Of a stretch of 37,858 nucleotides of DNA, positions 24,083 through 36,681 are shown one piece after another (within the stretch, counting starts at the first letter, position 1; each line of letters opens with the position of its first letter). Under the pieces are notes generated by a model. It was not told the DNA's origin and did not search any database. It saw only the letters and a program-made list of their open reading frames with translations. Position numbers and translations under genes: made by a program. This DNA comes from Hyphomicrobiales bacterium (GTDB lineage Bacteria > Pseudomonadota > Alphaproteobacteria > Rhizobiales > Aestuariivirgaceae), in assembly GCA_016793355.1 (NCBI GenBank), contig JAEUMG010000043.1, positions 1 to 37,858 on the forward strand. The letters are read 5' to 3'.

Positions 24083-24528
24083 GTGCGATGAATGTGCTTC
24101 TCAACATATTGTGGTTGATCTTCGGCGGGTTCTTTTCGGGATTGGGCTGGATACTGGCCGGCATATTGATGGCGATCACCATCATCGGCATTCCCTTTGT
24201 TCGCTCCTGTTTCATGCTCGCGAGCTTTTCCTTCTGGCCGTTCGGCCGGGATATCATCGCTCGCGATGAACTGACTGGCCGCGAGGATTTGGGAACAGGC
24301 GCCCTTGGCCTCATCGGCAACATCATTTGGTTCATTCTATGTGGCTGGTGGCTGGCCGTCTGGCACATTGTGGCGGCGGTGGCCCTGGCGATCACCATCA
24401 TCGGCATCCCGTTCGCGCTTCAGCATGTAAAGCTCGCGCTTGCCTCGCTCTTCCCGATCGGCAAGACGGTTGTCGAATACGATGCGATCAATGCAACGCG
24501 GCGTGGGCAGCTGCGGCCCGGTCTCTAA
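24079..24528 (+). CDS. yccF: YccF domain-containing inner-membrane protein
   Basis: A 149-residue membrane protein with the two tandem YccF modules: LNILWLIFGGFFSGLGW followed by AITIIGIPFVRSCFMLASFSFWPFG, then LIGNIIWFILCGWWLAVWH followed by AITIIGIPFALQHVKLALASLFPIG. Function unknown. ATG 24079 overlaps the argE stop (ATGA); the ATG at 24088 is an alternative. It converges with hslO on the opposite strand, with the two stop codons overlapping in a single CTAA. Confidence 0.92.
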   Translation: MSAMNVLLNILWLIFGGFFSGLGWILAGILMAITIIGIPFVRSCFMLASFSFWPFGRDIIARDELTGREDLGTGALGLIGNIIWFILCGWWLAVWHIVAAVALAITIIGIPFALQHVKLALASLFPIGKTVVEYDAINATRRGQLRPGL

Positions 24529-25460
24529 GCCCTGGCGTCGTCAAATTCGTATACGGTTGAGCAGAACTCGCAGGTCACGCTGATGCGTCCATCTTCGCGC
24601 ATGTCTGCGATCTCCGTGGCGGAGAACTGTTTGAGAATCTCTCCGATCCGTTCGCGCGAACAGGTGCAATAGCGCGAAATTGACGTTGCCGGATAAACCG
24701 TCACTCCGTCCTCGTGATAGAGCCGATAGAGTAGCTCTTCGGGGCTGAGCGTGGGATCGAGCAGTTCGTGATCCTCGACTGTGTCGAGAAGCGCGCGCGC
24801 TTTCACCCAATCATCATGCTCGGTAACAACCTCTTCGCTGCCTTGCGGCGCATCTCCTGATGATAGCCGCATCGGGCTTGGGCCGCCCTGCCGTGGCAAA
24901 TGCTGAACCATGATTGCGCCAGCGCGCCAATTCGCTCTTGCGTCGCGCCCGCGGCCCATCAGCGGACCCGCGGCCACCCGAAGGCGCGTTGGTATTTGCT
25001 CCGACTGCGCGAAGTAGGCATGCGCCGCCTCGGCGAGGGTGGTCCGAGCCAGAGGCACAATTCCCTGATATCGCTCCATGTCAGGGCCCTGGTCGACGGT
25101 CATCGCAAGATGTCCAATGCCGAGAAGCAAGCCTTCATTCCGCTCCGGCTCGCTCTCCAGCGCCGTTCTGTCGAAATGTGCATAGGCACGCACTTGGCCC
25201 GGCCCATGATAGTCGGCGACGATCATGTCGATCGGGCCGTCGCTCTTGGTCTGCAGGATGAACTTTCCGTCGAATTTGAGCGCACTGCCGAGCATGGCGG
25301 TAAGTGCCGCGGCTTCGGCGACCAGCGCGGAAACCGCCGGCGGATAATCATGCACCCGCAATATCTCGTTAACGGTCGCGCCAAGCCGCACAAGCCGGCC
25401 GCGGATGCCCAGCGGCTTGATTTCGAAGGGCAGAACCAGGTCGTCGGCGATCTCGGTCAT
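24525..25460 (-). CDS. hslO: Hsp33 redox-regulated chaperone
   Basis: A 311-residue cytoplasmic holdase chaperone activated by oxidative stress. The C-terminal zinc-binding redox switch has C265 and C267 (CTC) with C297 and C300 (CEFC). The N-terminal domain has [21 protein letters not shown] and the [21 protein letters not shown] stretch of the family. ATG 25460 overlaps the argF stop as ATGA, so it is coupled to argF; a longer in-frame start at 25481 overlaps argF further and is unlikely. argF-hslO pairing is common in alphaproteobacteria. Confidence 0.96.
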   Translation of the reverse strand: MTEIADDLVLPFEIKPLGIRGRLVRLGATVNEILRVHDYPPAVSALVAEAAALTAMLGSALKFDGKFILQTKSDGPIDMIVADYHGPGQVRAYAHFDRTALESEPERNEGLLLGIGHLAMTVDQGPDMERYQGIVPLARTTLAEAAHAYFAQSEQIPTRLRVAAGPLMGRGRDARANWRAGAIMVQHLPRQGGPSPMRLSSGDAPQGSEEVVTEHDDWVKARALLDTVEDHELLDPTLSPEELLYRLYHEDGVTVYPATSISRYCTCSRERIGEILKQFSATEIADMREDGRISVTCEFCSTVYEFDDARA

Positions 25461-26395
25461 GCGATCTCGCCAAGACACCACAGAAGAATTCCCTTTTGCG
25501 CATGCAACCGGTTCTCGGCCTCATCGAAAACCACCGATTGCGGACCGTCAATAACATCGGCTGTCACCTCCTCTCCGCGATGTGCGGGGAGGCAGTGCAT
25601 GAAGATCGCGTCTGGTGCCGCCAGGCTCATGAGCCGCCCATTCACCTGATAGGGCTTAAGCAGGTTGTGACGGCTTGCTGCATCGGTATCGTGCATCGAA
25701 ACCCAGACATCGGTGACGATGCAGCTTGCGTTCTTAACCGCCTCTTCCGGCGCATGGCTGAGGCTAACCTTGGCGCCTTGTGTCTCGGCCCAGTCGAGCA
25801 GACGCCTGTCGGGAGACAGGCTTTCAGGGCAGGCGATCACCAGCTCGCCACCGAGCCGACCGACCGCATGCACCCAGGATGCCGCGACATTGTTGCCGTC
25901 TCCGACCCAGGCTACCTTCTGTTCGGACAGAGGCCCGCGATGCTCTTCGAGCGTCATGATGTCCGCCATGATCTGGCACGGATGCGACTTGTCGGTGAGG
26001 GCATTGATGACCGGTACGCTCGCGTGATCGGCAAGTTCGCGCAATTTGGCATGCGACTTCGAACGCACCATGACGGCGTCGACATAGCGCGACAGAACCC
26101 GTGCTGTGTCGGCGATCGTTTCACCTCGGCCCAACTGCAAGTCGCCGGCGGGGAGCAGTAGTGTCTCCCCGCCAAGCTGGCGCATCGCCACGTCGAACGA
26201 AACGCGGGTGCGTGTCGAAGGCTGCTCGAAGATCATCGCGAGGATCTTGCCGTCTAGGGGGCGGTCAGGCTCGACTTCGCCCCGCGCTCTTCCGGCGCGG
26301 CGATCCTTCATTTCCCGGCTCACATCGAGGATGCGACGAAGCGAATCGGACGTTAGATCGCAAATATCGATGAAGTGATGCGTCGCGTCGCGCAT
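25457..26395 (-). CDS. argF: ornithine carbamoyltransferase
   Basis: A 312-residue cytoplasmic enzyme that makes citrulline from ornithine and carbamoyl phosphate. Key motifs are STRTR (60-64, carbamoyl phosphate binding), [20 protein letters not shown] and HCLPAHRG (267-274). Length and motif order match anabolic ArgF. It lies nine bases downstream of argD and overlaps hslO by four, forming argD-argF-hslO. Confidence 0.97.
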   Translation of the reverse strand: MRDATHHFIDICDLTSDSLRRILDVSREMKDRRAGRARGEVEPDRPLDGKILAMIFEQPSTRTRVSFDVAMRQLGGETLLLPAGDLQLGRGETIADTARVLSRYVDAVMVRSKSHAKLRELADHASVPVINALTDKSHPCQIMADIMTLEEHRGPLSEQKVAWVGDGNNVAASWVHAVGRLGGELVIACPESLSPDRRLLDWAETQGAKVSLSHAPEEAVKNASCIVTDVWVSMHDTDAASRHNLLKPYQVNGRLMSLAAPDAIFMHCLPAHRGEEVTADVIDGPQSVVFDEAENRLHAQKGILLWCLGEIA

Positions 26396-26404
26396 GGCCG
26401 TTTC

Positions 26405-27586
26405 TCAACTGGCCTTTGCTTCGAGCGCGCGGCACGCCTTGTCGAGACGCTCGGCGGCAAGAGAAATGTCCTCGTCGGAGACGATGAGGGGCGGCAGGAG
26501 CCGCACGACATTGTCGCCCGCACCGATCACAAGCAGCTTCTCGGCAAAAGCCGCGGCAGCGAACTCGGTATTCGGAACTTTGCACTTGAGCCCCATCATG
26601 AGGCCCTCGCCGCGCACTTCCGCGATGATCGCCGGGTGCTCGTCGCGAAGCTGAGCGAGCCGCTGCTTGAGCACGAGGCCGGCCTTCCGAACATGCTCGA
26701 GAAAACCGTCGGCAAGAATGACATCGAGAACGGCATTGCCGACCGCCATGGCGAGCGGGTTGCCGCCGAATGTCGAGCCATGGGTGCCGGCGGTCATGCC
26801 GTGCGCGGCTCTTTCGGTTGCAAGACAAGCCCCCATCGGGAACCCGCCGCCAATGCCCTTGGCGATTGCCATGATGTCGGGGGTGATGCCGGACCATTCG
26901 TGGGCGAAGAGCTTGCCGGTGCGACCGATGCCGCATTGAACTTCGTCCAGAACAAGCAGGATGCCATTTGCATCGCAGGTTTCGCGCAGTTTGCGCATGC
27001 GCGACGGCGAAACCGGCCGCAATCCGCCTTCGCCCTGGACCGGCTCGATCAGAATGCCCGCCGTTTCCGGGCCGATCGCCGCTTCAAGTGCTGCCCAGTC
27101 GTCGAACGGAACCTGGTCAAAGCCTTCGACCTTCGGTCCGAAACCTTCAAGATACTTCGCCTGGCCACCGGCCGCGATGGTTGCAAGCGTGCGGCCGTGA
27201 AACGCGCCCTCGAAAGTGACCAGCCGAAAGCGTTCGGGTTGGCCGTTGGCGGCGTGATATTTGCGCGCCATCTTGATCGAGCATTCGAGCGCCTCGGCGC
27301 CGGAATTGGTGAAGAAGACAGTATCCGCAAATGTGTTGTCGATGAGCCGGCGGGCAAGCTTCTCCTGCCCGGGGATCTGGTAGAGGTTGGACGTGTGCCA
27401 CAGCTTGGAGGCTTGTTCGGTTAGCGCCTCGACAAGATGCGGATGTGCGTGGCCGAGGCTCGTAACTGCCACGCCAGCCCCAAAATCCAGGTACTCCTCG
27501 CCCTGTTCCGTATAAAGACGCATCCCCTTGCCATGGTCGAAAGCAACGGGCGCGCGATTGTAGGTGGGCAGGACCGGCGCGATCAT
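26405..27586 (-). CDS. argD: acetylornithine/succinyldiaminopimelate aminotransferase
   Basis: A 393-residue class III PLP-dependent aminotransferase that makes N-acetylornithine in arginine synthesis and can serve lysine synthesis. PLP contacts are D214 (LVLDEVQCG) and the Schiff-base lysine K243 ([13 protein letters not shown]); [14 protein letters not shown] (residues 92-105) binds the phosphate. ATG 27586 is chosen because of a strong GGAGGAG ribosome site; the frame stays open to 27796, but that part lies upstream of the predicted promoter and in the next gene's start region. First gene of argD-argF-hslO. Confidence 0.95.
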   Translation of the reverse strand: MIAPVLPTYNRAPVAFDHGKGMRLYTEQGEEYLDFGAGVAVTSLGHAHPHLVEALTEQASKLWHTSNLYQIPGQEKLARRLIDNTFADTVFFTNSGAEALECSIKMARKYHAANGQPERFRLVTFEGAFHGRTLATIAAGGQAKYLEGFGPKVEGFDQVPFDDWAALEAAIGPETAGILIEPVQGEGGLRPVSPSRMRKLRETCDANGILLVLDEVQCGIGRTGKLFAHEWSGITPDIMAIAKGIGGGFPMGACLATERAAHGMTAGTHGSTFGGNPLAMAVGNAVLDVILADGFLEHVRKAGLVLKQRLAQLRDEHPAIIAEVRGEGLMMGLKCKVPNTEFAAAAFAEKLLVIGAGDNVVRLLPPLIVSDEDISLAAERLDKACRALEAKAS

Positions 27587-27641
27587 CGCGCTCCTCCAAA
27601 TGAATTCGCCGCCCCGTGGGCGGCGGTTGCACTCATACCCG

Positions 27642-27670
27642 CTTATATGAATTTGGCTGCTCGGGGTCAA
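27642..27670 (-). promoter_or_regulatory. sigma70-type promoter of the argD-argF-hslO operon
   Basis: On the minus strand: TTGACC (27670-27665), exactly 17 bases, TATAAG (27647-27642). The start near 27635 gives a leader of about 50 bases that holds a hairpin, CGCCGCCC/GGGCGGCG (27607-27625), shortly before the GGAGGAG ribosome site. The hairpin has no T tract, so an effect on translation is only a guess. Confidence 0.6.
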
Positions 27671-27784
27671 TCGATTGCGGCCCCCGGCCTTCGGAACATA
27701 AAGGATACAGGGTATGCGTGGCATGGCTGCTTTGCAGCAAGTGGCCGTACAGAATGACCGGCGAGGCGCTAAGACTGCCGCCCC

Positions 27785-29017
27785 ATGGCCACCCATGCGC
27801 AGAAGTTGCGACTTCCCGACAGCCGCTACTCATGGCTGCGGCTCTTCACGTCGCTGGCGATCAGCACGATCGGCGGCATCGGCTTGTGGTCGACCGTCGT
27901 CGTATTGCCGGCGATAGAGGCCGAATTCGGCGTTGGACGCGGCGGTGCCTCTCTTCCCTACATGGCGACGATGATTGGTGCCGCCTTTGGCGGCATCGCC
28001 ATGGGAAGCCTTGCAGACCGGGTCGGAATCATGAAACCGCTGATTCTGAGCGCCGTGTTCCTCTTCATCGGCTTCACTGTCGCGGCCTGGACGGAAAGCT
28101 ATTGGCAATTCATTGTCACCCAGGCCGTGCTGATCGGCATGCTCGGCAGTTCTACGACCTTCGGCCCGTTAGTCGCTGATGCGTCATTGTGGTTCGTGAA
28201 GAAGCGTGGCCTCGCGATCGGCATCGTGGCCAGCGGAAACTATCTTTCGGGCGCTGTCTGGCCGCCCATCCTGCAATATGCGGTCGATTCCTATGGCTGG
28301 CGCAGCACCTATGTCGGCATCGGCATCTTCTGCATCGTCGCCATGCTGCCTCTGGCGATCATGTTGCGCGAACGCGCCCAGATCGATCATTCGGGCGATG
28401 TCTTGGGCGGAAAGCAAGTCACGAATCTGCCGCGCAAGGCGCCTGCCTACCTCCAGTGGCTCCTTCTGCTTGCCGGTCTCTCCTGCTGCATCGCCATGTC
28501 GATGCCCCAGGTTCACATCGTCGCCTATTGCGGCGATCTCGGCTACGGCACGGCCCGCGGCGCCGAGATGCTGTCGATCATCCTGGGACTGGGCGTCGTC
28601 AGCCGTCTGGTATCGGGTTTCATTGCTGATCGGATCGGCGGGGCAGGGACCCTGATCCTGGGGTCGAGCCTGCAATGTCTGGCCTTGATCTTTTATCTTC
28701 CGTTCAACGGTCTGGCGTCGCTCTACATTGTGTCTGCTTTCTTTGGGCTTTCTCAAGGCGGCATCGTGCCGAGTTATGCGCTAATCGTGCGCGACTATTA
28801 TCCGGCAAGAGAGGCCGGCAGGCGAATCAGTCTGGTGCTGACGGCAACGGTCCTCGGCATGGCGGCTGGCGGCTGGATATCGGGCGTTCTGTTCGATATG
28901 ACAGGATCCTACCAGGCGGCGTTCCTGAACGGCATCGCCTGGAACCTGCTCAACATGTCGATCGCGGCCTGGCTGCTTTTCGATCGCACCCGCTTGCGGG
29001 CGAGGCTCGCAACCTAG
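27785..29017 (+). CDS. MFS transporter (monocarboxylate/oxalate-formate-like)
   Basis: A 410-residue inner-membrane major facilitator with twelve predicted helices. The cytoplasmic loop between helices 2 and 3 reads [12 protein letters not shown], a relaxed form of the MFS motif; [11 protein letters not shown] and the second-half [12 protein letters not shown] are characteristic of the monocarboxylate-type subgroup. The substrate is probably an organic acid, but this is not certain. ATG 27785 has no clear ribosome site. It diverges from the argD operon with a 198-base gap. It is followed by a second, unrelated MFS gene on the same strand. Confidence 0.85.
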   Translation: MATHAQKLRLPDSRYSWLRLFTSLAISTIGGIGLWSTVVVLPAIEAEFGVGRGGASLPYMATMIGAAFGGIAMGSLADRVGIMKPLILSAVFLFIGFTVAAWTESYWQFIVTQAVLIGMLGSSTTFGPLVADASLWFVKKRGLAIGIVASGNYLSGAVWPPILQYAVDSYGWRSTYVGIGIFCIVAMLPLAIMLRERAQIDHSGDVLGGKQVTNLPRKAPAYLQWLLLLAGLSCCIAMSMPQVHIVAYCGDLGYGTARGAEMLSIILGLGVVSRLVSGFIADRIGGAGTLILGSSLQCLALIFYLPFNGLASLYIVSAFFGLSQGGIVPSYALIVRDYYPAREAGRRISLVLTATVLGMAAGGWISGVLFDMTGSYQAAFLNGIAWNLLNMSIAAWLLFDRTRLRARLAT

Positions 29018-29087
29018 CTTCCACCAGGAGAAGACGAAGGGTCAGCGCATTGATACGTTGGCACTGAAATCGACTGATTCGCGAAAC

Positions 29088-30461
29088 ATGGCTGATGTAA
29101 CGACGGTCCCGGACAAGCCTCATGTGAGGGGGCGGGCGAAACTGTCGCCCGCCATGCTGCTGGTGATTGCCGTCATCATCATGGCGGGGGTTCTTTTCGG
29201 CTACGACCAGGGCGTCATTTCGGGGGCGCTCGCCGGAATCCAGAAGCAGTTTGGACTTGGATCGCTGCTCACCGAGGTCGTGACGAGCTGGGTCACGCTT
29301 GGAGCGCTGTTCGGCTCACTGATCGGCGGCGAACTGGCCGATCGTCTCGGCCGCAAGAAGGCTGTGCTCTGCGCGGGTGTTCTTTTCTCGCTGGGGGCGA
29401 TCGTCCAGTCCATCGCCCCCGACACGACGATCCTAGTGGCCGGCCGTCTCGTGATCGGCCTGGGCGTCGGCGTCGCGGCCGTGGCGGCACCGCTCTATGG
29501 GGCGGAGATGGCGCCCGCAGCCTGGCGCGGCCGTTTCGTCTCGGCCTATCAGCTTGCCATCACCATCGGCATATTCCTCGCCTATCTGATCGATCAGCTG
29601 CTCGCCGCGACCGACCACTGGCGTTTGATGCTGGGCATCGCGGCAATACCTGGACTCCTGCTGGTCATTGCAATGGCACTGGCGCCGGAATCGGCCCGCT
29701 GGCTGGCGAAGAATGGCAGGGGCGATGCCGCCCGGCGAGTGCTCGATCGCCTTGATCCCGACGCCGACAACGCGCCGGCGCTCGCCGCAATCGAGTCCGG
29801 CCTTCGCAGCGAGGTCAAGTCGGCAAGCTGGCGGGATATCTTCGCGCCGGCGTGGCGGAAGCCTCTCTTCGTCGCGCTCGGCCTTGCCGTCTTTCAGCAG
29901 ATCACCGGCATCAACGCGATCATATACTATGCCGACGAAATATTCGCGCGCGCCGGCTTCGCGACGCCCGAAGCCCAGACGATGGCCACCACTTGGGCCA
30001 TTGGCGCGGTAAACGTGCTGGCGACATTCATCGCCATTGCCCTCATCGACAAGCTCGGGCGCAGGCCATTGCTGCTCACGGGCCTTGTCGGCATGGGGGT
30101 CAGTCTTGGGATGGTTGGCATCGCCATGCACGCCGACATGCCTGGAATGGTGACGCTCGTCGCGCTCGTCGTATTCATCATTTCGTTCGCATTCTCGCTC
30201 GGCCCTGTCGTATGGACCGTCATCAACGAAATCTTCCCGGGCGCAATACGTGGCCGCGCCGTCGCCGTGGCGACCGCCGTGAACTGGGCATCGGCTTTCC
30301 TCGTCAGCCAGTTCTTCCTGTCGCTTGTCGGCCTGATCGGCGAAGCGATCACGTTCTGGCTCTTCTCGTTCTTCTGCGCCGTGGCGTTTGTCTGGATCTA
30401 CGCCCGCGTTCCGGAAACCAAGGGCCGCTCGCTGGAAGACATTGAGCAGCTCTGGCGCTAG
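29088..30461 (+). CDS. MFS sugar transporter (sugar porter family)
   Basis: A 457-residue inner-membrane sugar:H+ symporter of the GalP/XylE/AraE type. Family signatures: GYDQGVISGAL near the N-terminus, GGELADRLGRKKAV, PESARWLAKNGRG, the QQITGINAIIYYA motif that lines the sugar site, DKLGRRPLLL, and the C-terminal PETKGRSLEDIE. Substrate is probably a hexose or pentose. ATG 29088 is chosen over the upstream TTG 29058; neither has a strong ribosome site. The stop overlaps that of the convergent RidA-like gene by four bases (CTAG). Confidence 0.92.
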   Translation: MADVTTVPDKPHVRGRAKLSPAMLLVIAVIIMAGVLFGYDQGVISGALAGIQKQFGLGSLLTEVVTSWVTLGALFGSLIGGELADRLGRKKAVLCAGVLFSLGAIVQSIAPDTTILVAGRLVIGLGVGVAAVAAPLYGAEMAPAAWRGRFVSAYQLAITIGIFLAYLIDQLLAATDHWRLMLGIAAIPGLLLVIAMALAPESARWLAKNGRGDAARRVLDRLDPDADNAPALAAIESGLRSEVKSASWRDIFAPAWRKPLFVALGLAVFQQITGINAIIYYADEIFARAGFATPEAQTMATTWAIGAVNVLATFIAIALIDKLGRRPLLLTGLVGMGVSLGMVGIAMHADMPGMVTLVALVVFIISFAFSLGPVVWTVINEIFPGAIRGRAVAVATAVNWASAFLVSQFFLSLVGLIGEAITFWLFSFFCAVAFVWIYARVPETKGRSLEDIEQLWR

Positions 30462-31687
30462 TCCGGGTCGGTCATCGCAAAGACGTCGATCTCGATAACC
30501 ATGCCGGGATAGGCGAGCTTGGGCAGCGGAATGCCGGTCGTTGCCGGGCCTGGCTCCGTGAAGAAGGACGAGCGGATTGAGAGATTGGCGTGCAGATCGT
30601 CGCCGCCGCAGCGGCCCTCATACATTGCGATGACCTTGCAGACATCGTCATAGGACGCGCCGAGTTCGTTGAGGATGGTACCGATATGGATCATGGCCTG
30701 GCGCGCCTGCGCAGCGAGATTGCCGGGCTCGACCGCGCGCCCCTGCTTGTCGAGCGAGACCTGTCCGCCGAGGAAAATCATGTCATGACACTTGAGGCCG
30801 TGCTTGTAGGGAAGATGCACGGTCCAGTCCCACAAGGATTCCGGCCAGACATGGCGACGCGGCAGGCGTTTGCCATCTTCGCCCAGCATGGCGACGACTT
30901 CGATCTTGATCTGCTGGCCAGCGCGAGCATGGCGCGGCAACGGGATGCCGGTCGCGGCGGGCCCCGGTTCCTTGAAATGGGCAGCGCAGGCAAGCGCGGC
31001 AGGCTCGAAGTCCTCAACTGTTCCTTGCCCGACATACCAGCGATTGACCTTGACGGCGTCGTCGAATGACGCGCCGAAGGAAGAGAGCGCGTCTCCAACC
31101 TGACGCATGACTTGCCTGGTCTGCCCGACAATGTCGCCTGCCAGCAATACATTGCCGTGCGCATCGACCGGTGACTGCCCGCTGACGAAAATCATCTTGC
31201 CGGCGCGAAGTCCCTGAACGAAAGGCGCCGGCAGGGGAGAAAAGCCATTCGCCGGTGCATAAGTCCGCGCGAGTTTTGTACCGTCGGTTCCCCGCATGGC
31301 ATAGCCTTCGATCTCGACCACCATTCCGGGATAGGCGAGATAGGGCACCGGCACGGCCGTGACCGCCGGCATTGCTCCGTCAGGAAGCGCCATGGCAACC
31401 ATCTCGAGAAACCTCGCCTCATCGACGCTGCCGTCATTCACGTAGAAGCAGAGCAGCTTGACCAGATCGGTGAGATCGCCGCCCAGGTCTCGCAGCACCC
31501 GCCCGAAGCTTTCGATGCAATTGGGAATTTGCTTGGCCAGATCGCCGGCATTCCGCACCTCGCCACTGCTGGTGAGGTCGACCTGGCCGCCGACCCACAT
31601 CATCTCGCCGGAGCGCACGCCATGCTTGTGGCTCACTTTGATCGGCCAGTCCCAGTGGCCCTCCGGCCAGGCATGCTGCTTCTTCAT
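30458..31687 (-). CDS. triple RidA/YjgF-domain protein (single-chain pseudo-trimer)
   Basis: A 409-residue cytoplasmic protein made of three consecutive YjgF/RidA-type modules, at about residues 14-131, 145-268 and 286-405. Each has a GGQ- or SGQ-containing strand (WVGGQVDL, FVSGQSPV, FLGGQVSL) and ends with a P-A-x-T-x-x-P-x-P segment and V-E-I-E/I-K-I-E/I-E-I-D. Modules 1 and 3 also share WPE..WDW......KHG. RidA proteins are normally homotrimers of one module (about 130 residues), with active sites at the interfaces, so this chain could fold as a built-in trimer. The RidA Arg (R105 in bacterial RidA) is Thr in all three modules, so 2-aminoacrylate deamination is not expected. Start ATG 31687 with GAGGAG. 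Function unknown. Confidence 0.9.
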   Translation of the reverse strand: MKKQHAWPEGHWDWPIKVSHKHGVRSGEMMWVGGQVDLTSSGEVRNAGDLAKQIPNCIESFGRVLRDLGGDLTDLVKLLCFYVNDGSVDEARFLEMVAMALPDGAMPAVTAVPVPYLAYPGMVVEIEGYAMRGTDGTKLARTYAPANGFSPLPAPFVQGLRAGKMIFVSGQSPVDAHGNVLLAGDIVGQTRQVMRQVGDALSSFGASFDDAVKVNRWYVGQGTVEDFEPAALACAAHFKEPGPAATGIPLPRHARAGQQIKIEVVAMLGEDGKRLPRRHVWPESLWDWTVHLPYKHGLKCHDMIFLGGQVSLDKQGRAVEPGNLAAQARQAMIHIGTILNELGASYDDVCKVIAMYEGRCGGDDLHANLSIRSSFFTEPGPATTGIPLPKLAYPGMVIEIDVFAMTDPD

Positions 31688-31786
31688 GGTTCGCTCCTCT
31701 TCGGCAGTGCAGCAAGGCTAGGTCACATGGAGGTGAGCGTCGAGCCGTCATTGCACATCGCTCCCATGCACAGGCAGTTCTCCCGC

Positions 31787-31815
31787 TTGCCTTTCGCAGG
31801 TTGCGCGCCTACCTT
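31787..31815 (+). promoter_or_regulatory. candidate promoter of the gcvTHP operon
   Basis: TTGCCT (31787-31792), 17-base spacer, TACCTT (31810-31815). It lies about 20 bases before the glycine riboswitch, the expected place for the start of its transcript. The -10 match is modest. Confidence 0.4.
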
Positions 31816-31835
31816 CACCGCCGTTCTTGCGTAGG

Positions 31836-32030
31836 ACATGCGCGGGAGAGACCGGGGCCGCCCCCGGCGCCGAAGGAGCAACCGCCCCGGAAACTCTCAG
31901 GCAGAAGGACCGCCCATGTCTTCGTCTCTGGAGAGCAGGGGGATACCCCTCACCGAAGGAGCCAAGCTTGGGCCGTGTAGGAGTGACGGTTCGGGCGAAA
32001 TCTCTCAGGTTCTCTGACAGAGGGGGCTGA
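31836..32030 (+). promoter_or_regulatory. tandem glycine riboswitch (two aptamers)
   Basis: Two glycine-binding aptamers in series before gcvT. Aptamer 1 (about 31840-31915) has GCGGGAGAG, GCCGAAGGAGCAA and AAACTCTCAGGCA. Aptamer 2 (about 31923-32027) has CTCTGGAGAGC, ACCGAAGGAGCCAAGC and AATCTCTCAGGTTC with TGACAGAGGGGG. These are the conserved joining segments of the gcvT RNA motif. Glycine binding normally turns on glycine cleavage genes. The expression platform follows directly. Confidence 0.93.
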
Positions 32031-32076
32031 TCCGGTTGACGCCGGATGTGGCCAACCTGTGTCGATCCGGAGACCC
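32029..32076 (+). promoter_or_regulatory. riboswitch expression platform: mutually exclusive hairpins at the gcvT ribosome site
   Basis: Three segments: A GATCCGG (32029-32035), B CCGGAT (32042-32047), C GATCCGG (32064-32070). B can pair with A (leaving C free) or with C. C runs straight into AGACCC and the gcvT ATG at 32077, and its last GG is part of the GGAG ribosome site (32069-32072). So B:C pairing would hide the ribosome site and A:B pairing would expose it. No T tract is seen, which favours translational control. Confidence 0.6.
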
Positions 32077-33213
32077 ATGACCGCTTCCACCACCGAAATC
32101 CTCAAGCGAACGCCGCTTTACGAATTACATCTGAAGCTCGGCGCGCGGCTTGTTCCCTTCGCCGGTTATGAGATGCCGGTTCAGTATCCGACCGGCATTG
32201 TCGCCGAGCATAACTGGACGCGCGCAAATGCCGGACTATTCGATGTCTCGCATATGGGCCAGGCGACGCTCATCGGCACCGATCATCCCAGCGTCGCGAA
32301 GACTCTCGAAAAGCTCGTGCCGGGTGACATACTTGGCCTTGACCTTGGTCGTATTCGTTACACGCAGTTCACCACGCCCGATGGCGGCATCATCGACGAC
32401 CTGATGGTCAGCCGCCCGCTGGCCGGAAGCGATGACGGCCATCTTGGACTTGTCGTCAACGCATCGCGCAAGGATGTCGATTACGACTGGATGCGGCAGC
32501 ATCTCCCCGATGGGATCATCTTGCATCGCGCGGATGAACTCGCCTTGTTGGCATTGCAGGGGCCCAAGGCGGTCGAAGTCTTGGCGCGCCATTGTAGCGA
32601 ATCCTCCTCGCTCGCCTTCATGAGTTCGGCGCGCGCCTTTTTTGACGGCATCGACTGCCATATCGCAAGATCCGGCTATACCGGCGAGGACGGTTTCGAA
32701 ATTTCGGTCAGGGCCGAGGATGCGACGCGGCTTGCCGAGATACTTCTGGCAGAGCCGGAAGTGAAGGCGATCGGACTCGGCGCGCGCGATTCGCTGAGAC
32801 TCGAAGCCGGCTTGTGCCTCTACGGCCATGACATCGATGAATCCACAAGCCCGGTTGAGGCCGGGCTCTCCTGGTCGATCGGCAAGCGCCGGAAGGCCGA
32901 AGGCGGCTTCATCGGGGCCGAACGGATTCTGAAAGAGCTAAGGGATGGTCCGCCACGAAAGCGCGTCGGCATCAGGCTTGAGGGCCGCGCACCCGCACGC
33001 GAAGGTGCCCCCATTCAATCGAGCGATGGCAAGCGGATTGGCACCGTGACGTCGGGCGGGTTTGGTCCAACGGTGAATGCGCCCATCGCCATGGGCTATG
33101 TCGAAGCCGGCTATGCCGAAACGGGCACGCCATTGTCATTGATCGTGCGCGACAAGCCCTTGCAGGCCGCGGTCGCGTCGCTGCCCTTTGTAGCCCACAC
33201 CTATAAACGCTGA
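32077..33213 (+). CDS. gcvT: glycine cleavage system aminomethyltransferase (T protein)
   Basis: A 378-residue cytoplasmic tetrahydrofolate-dependent enzyme that takes the methylene group from the lipoylated H protein and releases ammonia. GCV_T motifs are [28 protein letters not shown] at the start, [18 protein letters not shown], and [12 protein letters not shown] (near residue 246), followed by the C-terminal barrel domain. The ATG at 32077 has GGAG six bases upstream inside the riboswitch platform; an in-frame ATG upstream at 32059 lies in the platform and is not used. First gene of gcvTHP, under glycine riboswitch control. Confidence 0.97.
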   Translation: MTASTTEILKRTPLYELHLKLGARLVPFAGYEMPVQYPTGIVAEHNWTRANAGLFDVSHMGQATLIGTDHPSVAKTLEKLVPGDILGLDLGRIRYTQFTTPDGGIIDDLMVSRPLAGSDDGHLGLVVNASRKDVDYDWMRQHLPDGIILHRADELALLALQGPKAVEVLARHCSESSSLAFMSSARAFFDGIDCHIARSGYTGEDGFEISVRAEDATRLAEILLAEPEVKAIGLGARDSLRLEAGLCLYGHDIDESTSPVEAGLSWSIGKRRKAEGGFIGAERILKELRDGPPRKRVGIRLEGRAPAREGAPIQSSDGKRIGTVTSGGFGPTVNAPIAMGYVEAGYAETGTPLSLIVRDKPLQAAVASLPFVAHTYKR

Positions 33214-33224
33214 GGAGACGGGAC

Positions 33225-33599
33225 GTGCCAGAACTGCGCTTCACGAAGGATCACGAATGGATTTTGATCGACGGGGATACTGCGACCGTCGGCATCACCA
33301 ACCACGCACAGGGCCAGTTGGGCGATGTCGTCTTTGTCGATCTGCCTGCCGTCGGCAAGCAGGTGACCAAGGGTGGCGAAGCCGCGGTCGTTGAAAGCGT
33401 CAAGGCTGCCAGTGAAGTCTATGCGCCTGTGACTGGCGAAGTCGTCGCGATCAATGGCGAGCTTTCTGGCGATCCTTCCCTCGTCAATCGCGCGGCGGAG
33501 ACAGAGGGGTGGTTCATGAAGCTCAAGCTCGCTGATCCGGGCGAGTTGTCCGACCTGATGGACAAGGCAGCCTATGACAAATTCGTCGCCGAAGGCTGA
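33225..33599 (+). CDS. gcvH: glycine cleavage system H protein
   Basis: A 124-residue lipoyl carrier. The lipoylated lysine is K60 in [14 protein letters not shown]. The GTG start at 33225 follows GAGGAGACGG, and the family N-terminus (LRFTKDHEW) begins directly after. It shuttles the aminomethyl group from P protein to T protein. It lies 11 bases after gcvT and eight before gcvP in the operon. Confidence 0.97.
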   Translation: MPELRFTKDHEWILIDGDTATVGITNHAQGQLGDVVFVDLPAVGKQVTKGGEAAVVESVKAASEVYAPVTGEVVAINGELSGDPSLVNRAAETEGWFMKLKLADPGELSDLMDKAAYDKFVAEG

Positions 33600-33607
33600 G
33601 AACGAGC

Positions 33608-36508
<2,901 letters not shown>

Positions 36509-36530
36509 GAAATTACGTTTGGACTCGCTA

Positions 36531-36578
36531 GCGCATATCCCGCCAAAGTGTAGGCACTTTGGCGATAAGGATATGCGC
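36531..36578. repeat. long palindromic element after gcvP
   Basis: Outer arms GCGCATATCC (36531-36540) and GGATATGCGC (36569-36578) are perfect; inner arms CGCCAAAGTG (36541-36550) and CACTTTGGCG (36555-36564) are perfect around a TAGG loop. It lies 22 bases after the gcvP stop and may help stop transcription. This class of palindrome is frequent in alphaproteobacterial genomes. Confidence 0.9.
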
Positions 36579-36598
36579 CAATAGATTCGGCTTTTGGC

Positions 36599-36642
36599 GC
36601 GTTTCCTTATCGGCGAAGCGATTCCACTTCGCCGGGAAACGC
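36599..36642. repeat. second palindromic element
   Basis: Arms GCGTTTCC (36599-36606) and GGAAACGC (36635-36642), with an inner pair CGGCGAAG/CTTCGCCG. It is similar in layout to the element just before it, but its sequence is different. It could form a stable cruciform or RNA hairpin. Confidence 0.85.
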
Positions 36643-36681
36643 TCTAAGGCGAGGATCGATAAAGACGGTAAGAAAGAAATG

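Noticed and set aside
22507-27586. single arginine biosynthesis operon
   Set aside because: argE and argD-argF-hslO are on opposite strands with their own signals, so they are neighbours rather than one operon.
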